NCBI GenBank assembly: GCA_022695795.1
Contig: MU404070.1
Coordinates: 372,001 to 436,000 of the forward strand
Direction: 5' to 3'
DNA: 64,000 nucleotides
Source of the DNA: Biscogniauxia marginata
Taxonomy: Eukaryota; Ascomycota; Sordariomycetes; Xylariales; Xylariaceae
The position numbers were made by a program, and so were the translations under genes. Below the pieces are notes generated by a model. That model was not told the origin of the DNA. It did no database searches and saw nothing but the letters and a program-made list of their open reading frames with translations. Below, piece after piece: positions 19,808 to 34,024 of this stretch (its first letter is position 1; every line of letters begins with the position of its first letter).

Positions 19808-22800
19808 GGTGGTTGATGATGAAGCAGAAGACCGAGTGCAAGGCCAGGCTATCTGGAAATGAGGAGTCTCAGGTGACGGGAACTCCCAGCGCAGGCACAA
19901 AGGGGGCCACGACCTATTTATACGAAAGCTAGGTCCTCGTCGAGGCTCGAGTGGAGCACAAGGGATCGATGTCTGAGCCCCGGGCAAAGGGAGTAGTCAC
20001 GGTTAAGCAACCGACAACACAACAGCCCATTGGCTCAGGGAATATGCGGGTCCTCTGCTGCCATGTTTACGCAGAATGAACCCTGCGACCAGGCGTGGGG
20101 TCACGTCACGACCTTGATAGGCGATCCTATCTAACGGTACGGGTGGCGGACTTATAATATTTCCCAAACTGGCAGAAGTCCGATATCGTTGGGCATGATT
20201 CTAGGACATAAATTAGTCGAGATGTGGTATACTGTCAATGCTGGGCCGAAATAGAGCGTCCGAGGCCCCAACCGAATGGAGTTATCGGACGACGCCAAGG
20301 GCTAGAGTTATCTAGACAAGGGAATCATTCAGTTGCAATACCTGATGTTCCACAAAATAAGCCCTTTCGCCTTTCGATGTGGCTCTTATCATAGGCTACA
20401 CGAAAAGGATTGTCTCATGTGCCCGGAAATGATTCGGCATTTTCAGGAACTGGATGGTTCACTGAGTCAAAACGTGTTGGGACGCGTTTCCCACAAATCG
20501 ATGATTGAATTTCCGAGTCGAAGCAGACATGTTGTATGAGTTTTATTTTTTTTTCTTTCTGCTATGAATCGAGATCCACGGCGTATCTGAGGACGTTAAC
20601 CATCTGGTAAAATAACTATGATAACCTCGTGACAATTGATACCAAGTCAAGGACGGGGACACGCTAAAGAGAAAATTGAAGAATGAAAGAAGAAGAAAAA
20701 ACCCCCCCAAATATGTGGGGATGCCGGCGCCGTCGGTCCCACTTTTGCAGGTGTGGGTCTCCGGGAAGATCTTTTGGGACCGGCGCAGTGGGCTCGGGCA
20801 CCTACCTCCTTTTCCTGTTCAGAAACACGCCGACCTCGGTGAGCCAAACTTATCTTCTCAGAATCATTTCGAGTTGTCGCCAATATTCAATCTCATAAGA
20901 GATTCCTCTAGAAACGACAACTATGTCCATCTTGCCGTCTTGGAATTCGTTATCGCATCGCATCTTCTAGTTCCCTTCTCGAGCGCGGCGATCTCGACTT
21001 AGATCAGAACCTTAGAGACAAAAATTTTTGCGACGGCGCGAAGAACGGATTCGACGGCTTGGTCTTTTTTTTTCTCTTTCGCCCCTGCTGGAACTAGTCT
21101 TGGTATGAGGGGGGGGAAAGAGAATTTAGGATTCATCGATAGACGTTCACAGAGAGGGCCAAGACATTCGCGCCGCGAGACAAAGCGCGAGGGTGATCGC
21201 GAGGATCTAGATTAGGCCGAAGGAGCGTGACATTTCAGCCTCGGAGCCTCGCAACTAGGGAATTTAGTGCCACCTTGAGGCTTGAGCCTAGGTTGTAGAC
21301 TTTATCCTCACTACCATCGACACATTACAAAACCACCTTTTTCTTTCAAAATACCTAACCTCAGTAATTTTGATTTAAACTTCTTATAATGTTTACCTTC
21401 TTATAAGAATATAAAGGAAGGTTTTAGATTTTTATATTAGCTAAGTGTTATAAGAGTTCTTATTAAAGTTAAAAGATGGTTATAGGAAGAATTTTAAAAT
21501 GCGACGATAGGTACTTATTTTTACCTACTGTACATGGAACATGTACATCCTTGCCAAGACTTTTCAGCCCTACACCTATGAACTCTAAAAAGTGCTGTAC
21601 TACAAACTTAAACCTACGATCGGGTGCAACTTCGTACCTTACCAAAAAGGGCAATGCCATACCAAGAAGGCTACCAAGACCTCCGTCCCGTCCCCTCCCG
21701 CGACTTGCTTTATCGCGATCGCTGGTACACTCTGCAAACCACACGTACCTGGTTTAGCACATGCATCGCGTCTTTCGCTATACCTATGCCGAGATGATCT
21801 TCGCATTTAATAGACAGCCACCGCGGTTATTACTGTCACTATCACTACATACAAGTTAGGTTAGTTTTAAGTGAATACCTCACAAAGAGAGTTCCTCGAT
21901 ATTTTCTATAACAAAAAACACACACTCTCTCTCGCATTCTTCGTCGCAAAAATGGGATTTGCTGCGGCCAACGCAGCTACCCCCTCCTATACACCCCCCA
22001 CCCCACGCCCCTTTTAATTGGCTGGTTAAAGAGGCTTCATCAATAAGAACGCAAGCCATTTATTTATAAACACTTTTTCTATACAACATTAATACGAAAA
22101 GACTATGGGTTTAACCAAGGGTGAATGGTGAAATGATATGATATTAAGATGATAAGTATACCAGATTCAGTACCTTACATCGCAGCAGGTATGATCGAAA
22201 AAGGGGTCGATCACAATACCCCCACTCCCTACTCCCTATAGTCTGTATAACTCTGATAACCCCCATTGACCAATTACAAAAAAAAACCAAAATTTCCCGG
22301 AATGATTACCATCGCACCCATCCTGGTCTCATTCCTTTCTTTTTTTTTCTTTTTTCTTTTTCTTGTGGGAGAGAACGGGGGGGTATTTTCTTGGTTTCGT
22401 CTCCCATTAATTACGTTATGACGAATGTCCCCTCTTACCCGATCTTCCCTCCCCCCTTCCCCATGTGCCAATCATGCATCGTCCGGAGCTAGGCTATAGA
22501 TACATACACACACCCCATGGTTGCTTGCTCCTAAGGTAAAACATTGCACTGACGTCCCACTACCTCGGAACACGCTCGCTCGCTGTTGTTCCTCTCTCTC
22601 CATTGCGGCGCCCCCACCACATGCCTCCTAACCCGAGGGGTAGCCGGGCAGTAGAAGTGAGACAGAGCGGGGATGACGTCAATCCCGCGCGTGGGCTTTC
22701 TTTTAAGACGGTGGCGGCGGCGGCGGTTCTCAATGGCACATGGCCCGAGGGGCAGCGTAAGGTTCCAGGGTGACGGGATGACGTAGCCGGACGGCTTTCC

Positions 22801-22820
22801 GGTTACGGGCCTTTGGGATG
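19808..22820. other. Intergenic, 3.0 kb
   Basis: It contains the promoter of the MFS gene on the left and the 3' flank of the unknown minus-strand gene on the right. Several scattered ORFs of 65-108 codons lack domains, have overlapping shadows on both strands and contain homopolymer runs, so none is called. T- and A-rich tracts occur near 20547, 21069 and 22338. Confidence 0.35.
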
Positions 22821-23591
22821 TCACTCTTCTTGGGAGACTGGCTCGCACTGCTGTGGAGGATCATCGCTTGTCTCCGAATCCATCGGAGCGGCGGTGATGG
22901 GATATGTCTCAATAGTTGCTCCTGCTAGTATCGACGATGAAGGTGCCGTATACGGCAATACTAGGAAGGGGGAGGGCGTGTCACCACATCCCGCGATTCC
23001 GGAGGGGTTATCCGTGTCGTGCGTGATTCCATCATTGGGCGTGCCGGCGACCTCGGCGAAATACTCGTTGGTCAGTGCGCGGAAAGTTTCCGGGTCGAAG
23101 TCGTCTTCGGGTCCCTCCTAGGGAGCCGGGGTGTGTTCGGTTTCGTGCAGCTTGGCTGACGTGCGTGATTCCGCTGATTGCGCCTCACGGCCAGTATTGG
23201 CGACTGTTGAGTCTGGTAATGGTCCGTTTTCAGAGTCAGGGTTTGGGGGAGTCGGGCCTGGTACATGACTAGTCGTACAACTAGCTGTGCAATGTACGCT
23301 CGGCGGAATAGGGGTACTCCCAGTAGGGGTACTCCCGGTAGAGATACTCATGATAGTGATACTCGAGATAGAACCTAGGCCCTCCTCGGGATGATTATCA
23401 GCCGATTGTTCGACTTCTACAGCAATCTCAAGTCTGATGACTAAACGTAGGCGCGAACTACTGTCTTGCTTTTGTTCATCTTGCTGGTTTTGCTGCCTAG
23501 CCGCTTGCTCTGTTTTCTCTTGTTCTTTCTCCTCTCTTCCGCAACCTTCGAGCGAGACAACTTGATAATCTTCTTGGTTTTCTGAGATCAT
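22821..23591 (-). CDS. Hypothetical Glu/Gln/Pro-rich protein with an internal in-frame TAG (intron or readthrough)
   Basis: Function unknown. The frame starts MISENQEDYQVVSLEGCG at 23591. A Gln/Glu-rich stretch follows, then RLRLVIRLEIAVEVEQ, a charged amphipathic block, then a Ser/Thr/Pro-rich segment to TPAP and TAG at 23118-23120. The same frame stays open beyond that TAG for 98 more codons, with coding-like composition (EDDFDPETFRALTNEYFAEV, then ETSDDPPQQCEPVSQEE), to TGA at 22821-22823. An intron ending CCCTAG is the simplest explanation: a GTACCA donor about 145 bases upstream is in phase, and a GTCGCC alternative also is. A shorter 157-residue protein ending at 23118 cannot be excluded. 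Confidence 0.5.
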
Positions 23592-24561
23592 AGTCGGCCA
23601 GTGCAGCTACAATGTTATCAATCCGCGTACTGAGTGAAGGAGTTAGAGCGCTAAGGATGTGTGTGCGCGTTGCGGGTTTCCTGTGTTGGGTGTAATAGTT
23701 TAGTCCTAATTTTTAGCTTCTTAGCATGGGACTATATAAAGAGTGGGATGATGAGTGCCTTAGCAGCAACTCCTATAATACACAGTGGCCAACTCGCGTT
23801 TCGGAGCAACCAGCCCGTATAATCAATATTACAAGCCTAACCAAGCAACAGATCTCTCAAGCCTACACCTAAATTATGAATGGTGCATACTCAATCCGGG
23901 AACCCCTTTGTTATCCAAGTTTTTGAGTTGTGCCGTTCTCATGTAGGGTATATACTTATTACTTTCTATTAATTCTTCCAATATCGAGTGTATCCATAAA
24001 ATATTCTCGTTAGGAGTATTATGTCAATAAGGATCACAAGCTCCCCCGATGTATGGGTACAACAGGACGGAATATTAGACAATGCATTTCGAAAGCGTAT
24101 GTACCTCTATAGAAAATTATTCGCCGTATAAAGACCGCAGGAACACCCGACATGTTATAAAGACCCACACTGAATACGCCTGCGACTCTAGTATATTTCT
24201 ACAGCTACCTAGATAGATGGTAAGGAACAGTAAGCCGAAGGCCTGACCTAGGCATCACTTTCAAGGCTCCAAAGCCATACAATATAGCAGACTCGAAGGG
24301 GGTTGTCGTTTAACTTCTTTCTGATCACCATCATGCTATGTACTACAGAGACCAGTGGCTCGAGGGAAGGAGAGAGGAGATTTAAACGAGTATCAGGAGA
24401 TCCCATGTACCAAGGTAGCCAGAATAGTATTGTACAAATGATTTCCCATATACACAGTTGAAGAACTCCTTTTCCCCTGTGCCCGCCCGCAAAGCAAGCC
24501 GTCAACTCATTCTATTCCTCATATGCATTAGTAGGCCCAAATTGGTCTAAGGCTCATCACG
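23592..24561. other. Intergenic, about 1 kb
   Basis: Promoter of the unknown gene on the left and 3' flank of the EF-Tu gene on the right. ORF 24248-24505 has no recognisable features. No repeats were seen. Confidence 0.35.
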
Positions 24562-26459
<1,898 letters not shown>

Positions 26460-27803
26460 ATGGCGCCCTACGACGCCATCGCCAAGAGAAACGCCTATGA
26501 TGGATGCTTTGCGTTTGCGAGGAAGCTTATTGATGCGAGCGGTGATATTATATCCTTTGTTGATAAACACCTGGGGTGGAATGGGGCTGGAAGATATGAT
26601 GGTCTCCTTGGGGGTTCGTTCAATATCAGCTTGAAGGTGAAGCGCGGCGACAGCGACCAGCACGTCATTGTTCGTTTCCCGTATTCTGGGAAAATACATG
26701 GACCGTGGCGGGAAGAAAAAGTCAAGAACGAGGTGATGGCTATGGACTATGTTCGCGAACATACTAATATCCCTGTCCCGCGCGTACACTGTTGGGGCCT
26801 CACCAAAGAGAGCCCGGGTCAGCTCGGACCGTTCATCATCATGGATTTTGTGGAAGGGCAGAACCTGGGCCGTTTCCTAGCGCCGCCGACTGAGGACAAG
26901 ACGAAACTGGTATTTCTAGACCCAAATGTTGACGACGCAACGCTCGACACTATCTACGAGCAAATCGCTAGCTTTATGTTAGAGCTCTCGCGCCTCAAAT
27001 TCCCGCGCATTGGCGAGTGGGCTGTTACTGGACGACCCTTGACGTATGATATGAACGAGGTTGTTACCGTTGGTAGCTGCCCCGCTGAGCATTTCGCTGC
27101 CATGGGGCCATTCGATCGCGCAACCGACTATTTCGGCGCGTGCGCGCAGTACTTCCAGACACACCTTGAGGCACAGCGCAACATTGCCGGTGACGACGAA
27201 GATGTTGCCTGGAGCCAGTTTGTTGCGCGCCGCTGCTTCGCCGGGTTAATCCCTGCGTACGGCACCGTCGACAACGACGGGCCCTTCCAGCTCTTTTGTG
27301 ACGACCTGCGGCCCACAAACATGCTTGTAGACCCGAAGACGCTGCGCATCACCGCCGTTTTTGACTTGGAATTTACTAACATCATGCCGGCACAGTTCAC
27401 CTATGACGTGCCGTGGTGGCTGCTGCTCCAGCCGCCGGCGGTCTGGCTGAGAGATAACGAAATGGAGAAATTCCTACGCCTCTTCAGACCGAGGAACGAT
27501 CAGTTTATTCGCGCGATGGAGCGTGCCGAGGCCAAGTCGTCACTACCAGCTGGAGAGCCGTGCCTCTCGGCTCGGATGCGGGACTCATGGGACACTCGAC
27601 GCTTCTGGTTCAATCTCGCATCGCGGTGCAGCTTTGATGTAGACGACTTCTACTGGCAGGCTCTGCACAAGACAGGTCTGGGAGAGGCGATGCTAGATAG
27701 CGTGACGCTAGCCGAGAAGGAGAGGTTCCTAAAACAGAAGATGCTCCAGGTCGAAGAATATTGCAAAGAGAAGGAAAGTGACGAGCGCTTTGCTGAGGAG
27801 TAG
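26460..27803 (+). CDS. Aminoglycoside phosphotransferase (APH)-fold kinase-like protein, 447 aa
   Basis: APH-family enzymes are protein-kinase-like small-molecule kinases; the fungal paralogues are numerous and mostly of unknown substrate. It is a single intronless frame. A glycine-rich start (YDGLLGGSFNISLKV) is followed by VRFPYSGK, then KNEVMAMDYVREHTNIPVPR, typical of the N-lobe, and a GPFIIMDFVEGQNL hinge. The catalytic loop reads LFCDDLRPTNMLVD (C280, D281, N287), with Cys where HxD is usual; this substitution is common in fungal members. The metal-binding motif is FDLEFT (D302). The C-terminus is a charged helical segment. Neither a resistance role nor a substrate can be read from sequence. 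Confidence 0.85.
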   Translation: MAPYDAIAKRNAYDGCFAFARKLIDASGDIISFVDKHLGWNGAGRYDGLLGGSFNISLKVKRGDSDQHVIVRFPYSGKIHGPWREEKVKNEVMAMDYVREHTNIPVPRVHCWGLTKESPGQLGPFIIMDFVEGQNLGRFLAPPTEDKTKLVFLDPNVDDATLDTIYEQIASFMLELSRLKFPRIGEWAVTGRPLTYDMNEVVTVGSCPAEHFAAMGPFDRATDYFGACAQYFQTHLEAQRNIAGDDEDVAWSQFVARRCFAGLIPAYGTVDNDGPFQLFCDDLRPTNMLVDPKTLRITAVFDLEFTNIMPAQFTYDVPWWLLLQPPAVWLRDNEMEKFLRLFRPRNDQFIRAMERAEAKSSLPAGEPCLSARMRDSWDTRRFWFNLASRCSFDVDDFYWQALHKTGLGEAMLDSVTLAEKERFLKQKMLQVEEYCKEKESDERFAEE

Positions 27804-27875
27804 GCACATCCAAATAGGGGTCGACTGAACACTCTTTTACGAAAAGGGTGGATTTAGCGGCCAGAGTACCACGCA

Positions 27876-28460
27876 CAGGGACGCTGCGCCGTCAAGTTTA
27901 CAAATATCGATCCGACTCAACTCGACGACGAGGACTTCCTCAATTGCAGTCCAACAGTATTGTGCTTTTGCCTCGAGAACAAAACATTCCGTACGTTGCC
28001 CCAACCGCGCTAAACCTGTTCCTACTAACGGGCCGAAGTCGCGTTCGCTATGGCTAATATCGGCGACGTCGAGTAAAACCTGTCCTCGTTTGACGACGTC
28101 AAGATCCCAAAGAAGATGAAAAGGGCCATTCTGGCTCTTATGGAGACATGAGTTGAATGTTAAAGGGTGGCCTTAGGGACGTCGTCCAAGTGAAGGAACT
28201 TGGTTTGAACTTCCTGCTCCAGTCAGTGGCCATGCCTTTGCCTGCTAATCTTATTACGTATACGCAAGGATAATAGGCCGCCCGGTGTTAGCAAGACCTC
28301 GACGGCGAAGGTCCTAGCTGAAATTTATCAAGTTCCACAATGGACTGGAACCTGATTTGTTCCCCAACTTAGAAAAGAATTTCGAGCAGCCGAAACTCGC
28401 GAAAATTCCAGGTCTTGGAAATATCAGCAGCATAGTCTACTCGAGAGCCTCGAGAACCGC
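27876..28460 (+). pseudogene. Decayed AAA-ATPase (fungal AAA with P-loop) fragment
   Basis: Pieces of an AAA ATPase are readable in order in shifting frames. First comes DEDFLNCSPTVLCFCLENK, then, after what looks like a fossil intron (GTACGT...CTAACGGGCCGAAG), FAMANIGDVE. Next are SSFDDVKIPKKMKRAILALM and a stretch DVVQVKELGLNFLL. Finally the Walker A PPGVSKTSTAKVLAE appears near 28277-28320; the usual form is GPPGVGKTSTAE. Stops interrupt every frame, for example after GDVE and after QWTGT. The Walker B region is not recognisable. It is a dead partial copy of a family common in Sordariomycetes. Confidence 0.7.
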
Positions 28461-29932
28461 TAGCAGAGTAGTTGACCTTATGTCGAGATCTATCCTAGAC
28501 ATTGTTTGGATACAGGTAGTACATATTTTCTTTTTCTCACTCATATAAGACTCCACGGAAATACTTTTACCTCATTCTGCCCATCAAGGGAGATCTAGAC
28601 CTACAGTCTCTCTTTTAATCGACATGCTTATCCTCGGTTTCCGCAAGACAGTATCTTCCCGCTACATCCTCTCCACCATCCATAAAATCGCAGCTCTTTC
28701 GCGATTGGTTTCCCCATATCGGTCCTCTTGTGGTTTAGTATGCTCTAATTGAATGGCGGAAATGTCTGGTCCGTTTAGATTGGCAGAGTGAGACTTGTCT
28801 AGGGGCCTGGGTAGGCCCTGAGTCTGTCTCCTCCCGGCGTCATCATAGTCAAAACAGGTACAAGAGCCAGATAAGGGCCTTTATAGATCGACTTCTCGGT
28901 GTCATTTTAGAAACCACAGCTCTCTATCCAAATGGATACAATTACTACATGCCCACAATTTTCGCCTGCCCACCACTTACTCGGTAACCTTAGGTAATCC
29001 TCTATCAGTGATTCGCAGCTTTCAATTCACCAATGAACGACTCCCAATTCTTCTACCTATGGGACCTATCAGATTTATTAATTGCTTCATGTTACAGATT
29101 AGGATAATATCACAATCTAGAAAGACTAATACCTAACAAAGTTACCGTACAATAATATTTAATCGGACATCACCATCTTTAAACATAAATATTCATCTCT
29201 TATTTAGTTGCACAATGACTTTTTTTATATAAGAAAAAGTTGGGATTACGCCTTCTTGGTATTAATCGTTCATCTGCATGTCTTCATACATTGGTGTCCA
29301 TCAATAGATTAGACAGTCGTTGGTTTGACTCACAGGAACCAGACAGAACCCAAGTTTCTTCAATAAGCTTTAGCTGGAAGAGGGGAAAAAAGCCTCTCGG
29401 ATTCGACATTTTCATAGTAGATAATCACATGCGCGAAGTAATAACCATACCTCCAGTATAAACCTCAGGTTGTCAAAGTAAGATTACTATAACAATCATC
29501 AATATATAGCGATTAATGTCCAACCCCCCAGCACCCTATTTAGTAACTTTAACGCGGAGCGCTATTGGGATTGGGAATGGACAACATATGAGAGCTCTTA
29601 CCTGGGTACTCTTAATTCAATCTACCTAGGTACTTTTACGAATAACAAGATAGACCAGTCGCTCATCAACACGTGCAGTTGGACACTTGTGGGCCATTCA
29701 TTATGTGATTCATATCGTGTGAATTTTATGTCTCTGCTCTATTTTGCTTTGCTACTGGGGGTATTTATTGTACATCATTGTCATAAAAAAAGCTCCCTTT
29801 CTCTCTTCATCTCCTGCAATCCTGTCTATACATATATATATCCTATATATATCCTAGGGGGAAAAGGATAAGAAGAAACAAGACGACCCGGATGCAAAAT
29901 TTTATCATTTTTCAGTTTTTTTTTTTTTTTTT
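28461..29932. other. Intergenic, 1.5 kb
   Basis: It may contain further unrecognisable decay of the AAA fragment at its left. A short TA tract lies near 29830-29850 and a long T homopolymer at 29917-29934 directly beyond the stop codon of the next gene. No gene is supported. Confidence 0.35.
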
Positions 29933-31921
29933 TTACACATCATCCTTCTCGCCCTCCTTCCGGGCCAGCGCGGCGGCGCTGCGGTCGGCGCGCCTGCTGC
30001 GGCCGCTCCAGCGGCCGGCGAGGAAGTCGGCGAGGGCCTGCTTCGTATTGGCGATGTTCTCGGCGACGATGTCGCGGGTGGGGCGCTCGAAGATGAGGTC
30101 GATCTCCTCGAGGGTCTTGTCCTTGGTCTCGGGCATGAAGAAGATCTGGTAGACCCAGCCGACGGCGGCGATGCCGCCGTAGAAGCCGAGCGCGAGCCCC
30201 GTCCGGCCCATGGCGGCCTGCATCGCCGAGAAGTTGTACGTCACGATGAAGGACGCGAGGAACAGGAGCGCGTCCGACGTCGTCATGCCGTACGACCGCA
30301 GGTACGTCGGGTACACCTCCGACGGCACCACCCACGTCAGGCACGCGTAGCAGCCGAAGAAGCCCATGTACAGGATCAGGCCGATCAGGTACGTAGCCTC
30401 GGCACCCTGCAGGTTAGTCTCGACCGGGATTTGGTAGCTGGCGCCTATGACGACGAGGCCGATGAAGAAACCTGGAAGCATCGTGTTGGCCCAGAAGCGC
30501 CGGCCGAAACGCTCCATCAGGAAACACGCCGGGATCGTGCCGAGAAGGAGGGAGCCGCCGCCGACGAGCGACATGTAGGTCGACTGCAGCTCGTTGAAGC
30601 CGATCTGGTTCATCAACACAGACATGTAGTACACTGTGGTTAGTCAATGTTAGCAAATCATTGTTCTCGGCATTAGAGGAACAGGCGGTTCGATTTGGAA
30701 TAGAAGACGCCGAAGATAAACCAAAAGAGACACGCAAATAATTATTATAGGAGAAATACTTACTAATCGCGTTCACTCCGGTCAGTTGACCAAGCAGGAT
30801 CATGATGTTGGCATACACAAGTGCGCGGCGCGCGCGGGGCACGGTGAAGAAGTCCATCCACGGGAAGCGCTTGTTCTTGCTGCCCTCGCTGGTGGACTGC
30901 TGCTCATCGAGGACGGAGACCTTCATGACGAAGAACTCCTCGCGGGCCTCGGGGGTCTCGGTGCCGCGGATGCGCTTCCAGACCTTGTAGGCGTCGAGCG
31001 TGCGGCCCTTGTGCATGAGGAAGCGGGGGGACTCGGGCAGGAAGAGCATGCCGACGAACATGATGGTCGAGAAGACCAGCGACGAGCCGAGGATGTAGCG
31101 CCAGTTACCGGGCACGGTGACGAACATGGCGGCGACGGCGTACCCGAGGACCTCGCCCAGCGCGATGTTGAACTGGTACAGCGAGACGAGGTTGCCTCGC
31201 ACCTTGCGCTCGACGGTCTCGGCGACGTAGACGGGGACGGTGCCGCCCTCGAGACCGACGCCGATACCTAGGATCACACGTGACGCGACGATCATGCCTA
31301 CGTATAATCCAAGTCAGGATGCGACAAAAATGACAATAACAACAACAACGATGACATAGAGTCAACGATGAGTTTTCGGAGAAGGACCTTACCGTAGTTT
31401 ATCGAGCCGGCTTCGAGCGCCGCACCGATGGTATACAGGATAGTAGAGATAATGATGGACCAGCGCCGACCGAACGACTCGTTACACGGGCCCAGGATCA
31501 AGGCGCCGCCGACGGCGCCCAGCGGCATGGCCGAGTTGACCAGGCTGTTCTGCCTGGTGTCCAGGCCGAGGTCCCGGGGGAGGAACAGGTTGGCGCCGGA
31601 GATGAGGGACTGGTCGAGGCCGGACAGCAGGCCGCCCATGGAGGCGAACGCGACGATGACCCAGGTGAAGTACTTCTTGTCGGCGAACTCGAGGTCGAAG
31701 AAGCTCCTGGGCAGGCCGCCGGCCGCCTCGAGCTCCCGGTCCATCTCCGCGATCAGGTTGTCCACCTCCCAGCCGCCGGCCCGCGCCACGGCGATGGCGT
31801 TCTTCTCGTCGAGCGGCGGCAGGTCCTTGGCGGCCAGGCGCTCGACGTGCGCCTGGTCGGGGCTGAGCACCTTCTTGCCCGGCTCCGGCACCGGGGCCGG
31901 CGACACGCGTTCGTCGGACAT
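29933..31921 (-). CDS. MFS sugar / inositol-type transporter, 587 aa
   Basis: A 12-helix sugar porter of the plasma membrane. Exons are complement(29933..30633, 30764..31297, 31393..31921); phases match and total 1764 bases. The first 80 residues are cytosolic (DEKNAIAVARAGGWEVDNLI). Family signatures are GGLLSGLDQSLISGANLFLP, ESFGRRW, VGLEGGTVPVYVAETVERK, LPESPRF, LTGVNAI(M)YYMSVLM, MERFGRRFWAN, WVVPSEVYPTYLRSYG and MPETKDKTLEEID. The VGLEGGTVPVYVAE segment and the long N-terminus fit the inositol/hexose-like subgroup. The C-terminus is Arg/Ala-rich (SGRSRRADRSAA) and highly GC-rich in DNA. Exact substrate cannot be read. Confidence 0.9.
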
Positions 31922-34024
31922 GGTTCGCCCGAGTTTTATCTTATTGATCCCTACCGTTTCGACTGATTATACCTACCCAAAGATTCGCGGGCAGGAGAAA
32001 GGGGGAGTAAAATTCGATTTGAGGGGAGGATATTATGTGAGACTCAGCGTGGGGTAGTAACAGAGGGGAGAGGAGTGTAACGTGAGAAGCGCGGCAAAGG
32101 GGGGTAATGAGATTTTGTATTTGTCTCCCCATCTCGCCTCACTACCGATCTTGCCTTTTGCACGCTAATCGGACGTTCCCGGTCTACCTAGTCATATGTC
32201 GGTCGCATTTTCGAGGTCTTCCAATGCACGTATGACGATACACCCTCCGGTTCTTGTGTGGTTCGGGCCCCTGGTCCTGGCCTGGTTTGGCCGGCCCCCC
32301 ACTCGAGATTTTTCGAACCATTTAGAGCCGTAATTATCTCTCTCTTCCATTTGAAGAATAATTGGCCACAAGTGCCGTCTGGGCACGCTTCTTACCCGTT
32401 GCTTAGTAGCTTGGTATCTTTGGCATCGCCTAAAAGCAGCCGTTGATTAACCACATTTACGATAGCTCGCGACTCTTTTGGGACAGGAAAAGACCCGGGA
32501 ATGAGATGGTTAAAGCTTATTCCCTACAGTTAGATCGTCTGGCCACAATCGACCCCAACCCCCCTCTAAGCTAAGCAACTAAACCCTCAATGGATTTGTG
32601 GCATCATGAGTTACCAGAAAACATCTCGCGATGACATCTCATTGAGAAAATCATTAGTGGAGTATGAACAAGAAAGTACCGCCGAGGTAAGAGCGGCAAT
32701 TGTCGTTGTAAGTGCGGGCGGTCAAGTCCTGTCTACTCATCACAGCTGGGGCCCCGGCGAATCTCTCCATATTTCTCTCGCCATCTCCAGTTTCCTCCGG
32801 AGTGCAAGTTTTTGGGGGGGACTTTTGGGGACTCCCCATGGTCCCAGAAAATGTTGTGTGGGCTCGCCATGTGGGTGAAAAAAGGATTTCCGGGGTTTAT
32901 AGTCGGGCTAGCCCCCCCCCCCCCTAGTCGTGTGCGCGAAATATGTACCAACGAGGATTACTACCGCTTGGAGGGATAGCGCCGTGAGAGTTGCCCCAGG
33001 ACTCCGCCCCTAAGTCCTTGAGGCGAGGTCACGCGCCGAGGAGCCTCCGCGACCAAGGCCGAATAGTACCGGCGTATGTGGAACCATCGCAAGTTCATCT
33101 GGTCCTAGATAACCTGGATTGTTTCTAGAATACTATCGACTGATGGCTATTCAAGCTGTCGCACACCGGTGTTTTGCCTACAGAGTACAATACTCCAAAC
33201 GGCCAATCTAAGTTGCGCAACAACTGCTGCCCTATTAATAACCCTACTTAGCCTTAAGTGAGGGAATATGGTGGTGGAGAGTTTACGTAGTACCTACTGT
33301 CTCTTACTCTCTTTCTCTCTACGTAAATGTCAACGTCGTCAATTTTGCCAAGGCTTGAGGCTCAATATGTTTCCTATTTCCGATCGGTAATTTCGCTGGT
33401 TCAAGTATAAGATGTAGCAACAGAGCCGTGATTTAGTCCCTTGGCATTCCGTTTTTTGTTCGTGTTGCTGGACTGTTTCACGATTTGTTGGTGCAATGTG
33501 GGCAAGAAGCCATCGTCACCCATTGGTAAATTTGGACCGCCTAGTCCAATTTCCGTTATGAGTTCGTTAACTCTACTGCTTCATAGATCCGATTGAAATC
33601 ATAGAAGCCGTGCGACGGTGTTGACGAGGCTATAACCATGAACCAACTTCTTCCAAGACGAGATTCGCGTTACCGTCCGAGCGGCAAGGCTTGAATGAAT
33701 AGGAGCACTGCCGTTGGCCAAGTAGTGGCCGGCAAGTGGAGAAACTATCAAGCTTGTTTTTAGTCACAAGACTCGAGACTAGGATTCTCAACGCGGACCG
33801 GCGTATAGAGGGCCCACTTCATTGGTCCGATTTGTATCACAGGATACTTTAGATTATGAGGATCCATTTTGACTTGCTTCCGCAGGTTGGGATTCAGCAC
33901 TTGTATACTGTTCCAGATGGAACCTATGTGACAGTAAAAGACGAGAGAGGCGAGGAACAATCTTGTAACTGCCTAACAGTTCTGTTAACCGGGAGGTTTC
34001 AAGCCGCTGTACATATATAGCTTG
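31922..34024. other. Intergenic, 2.1 kb
   Basis: Promoter of the sugar transporter on the left; 3' flank of the hydrolase on the right. G- and C-homopolymers occur near 32814 and 32916. A plus frame from 32606 has no support. Nothing else was recognised. Confidence 0.35.

Noticed and set aside
20333..21002. Scattered ORFs of 65-108 codons
   Set aside because: They overlap on both strands and include homopolymers; no domain or splice pattern joins them.
22813..23121. Plus-strand ORF of about 100 codons
   Set aside because: Antisense to the extended frame of the unknown minus-strand gene; no motif supports it.
32606..32970. Plus-strand frame MSYQKTSRDD followed by a GTAAGA donor
   Set aside because: No downstream exon with coding character was found; homopolymer-rich sequence follows.
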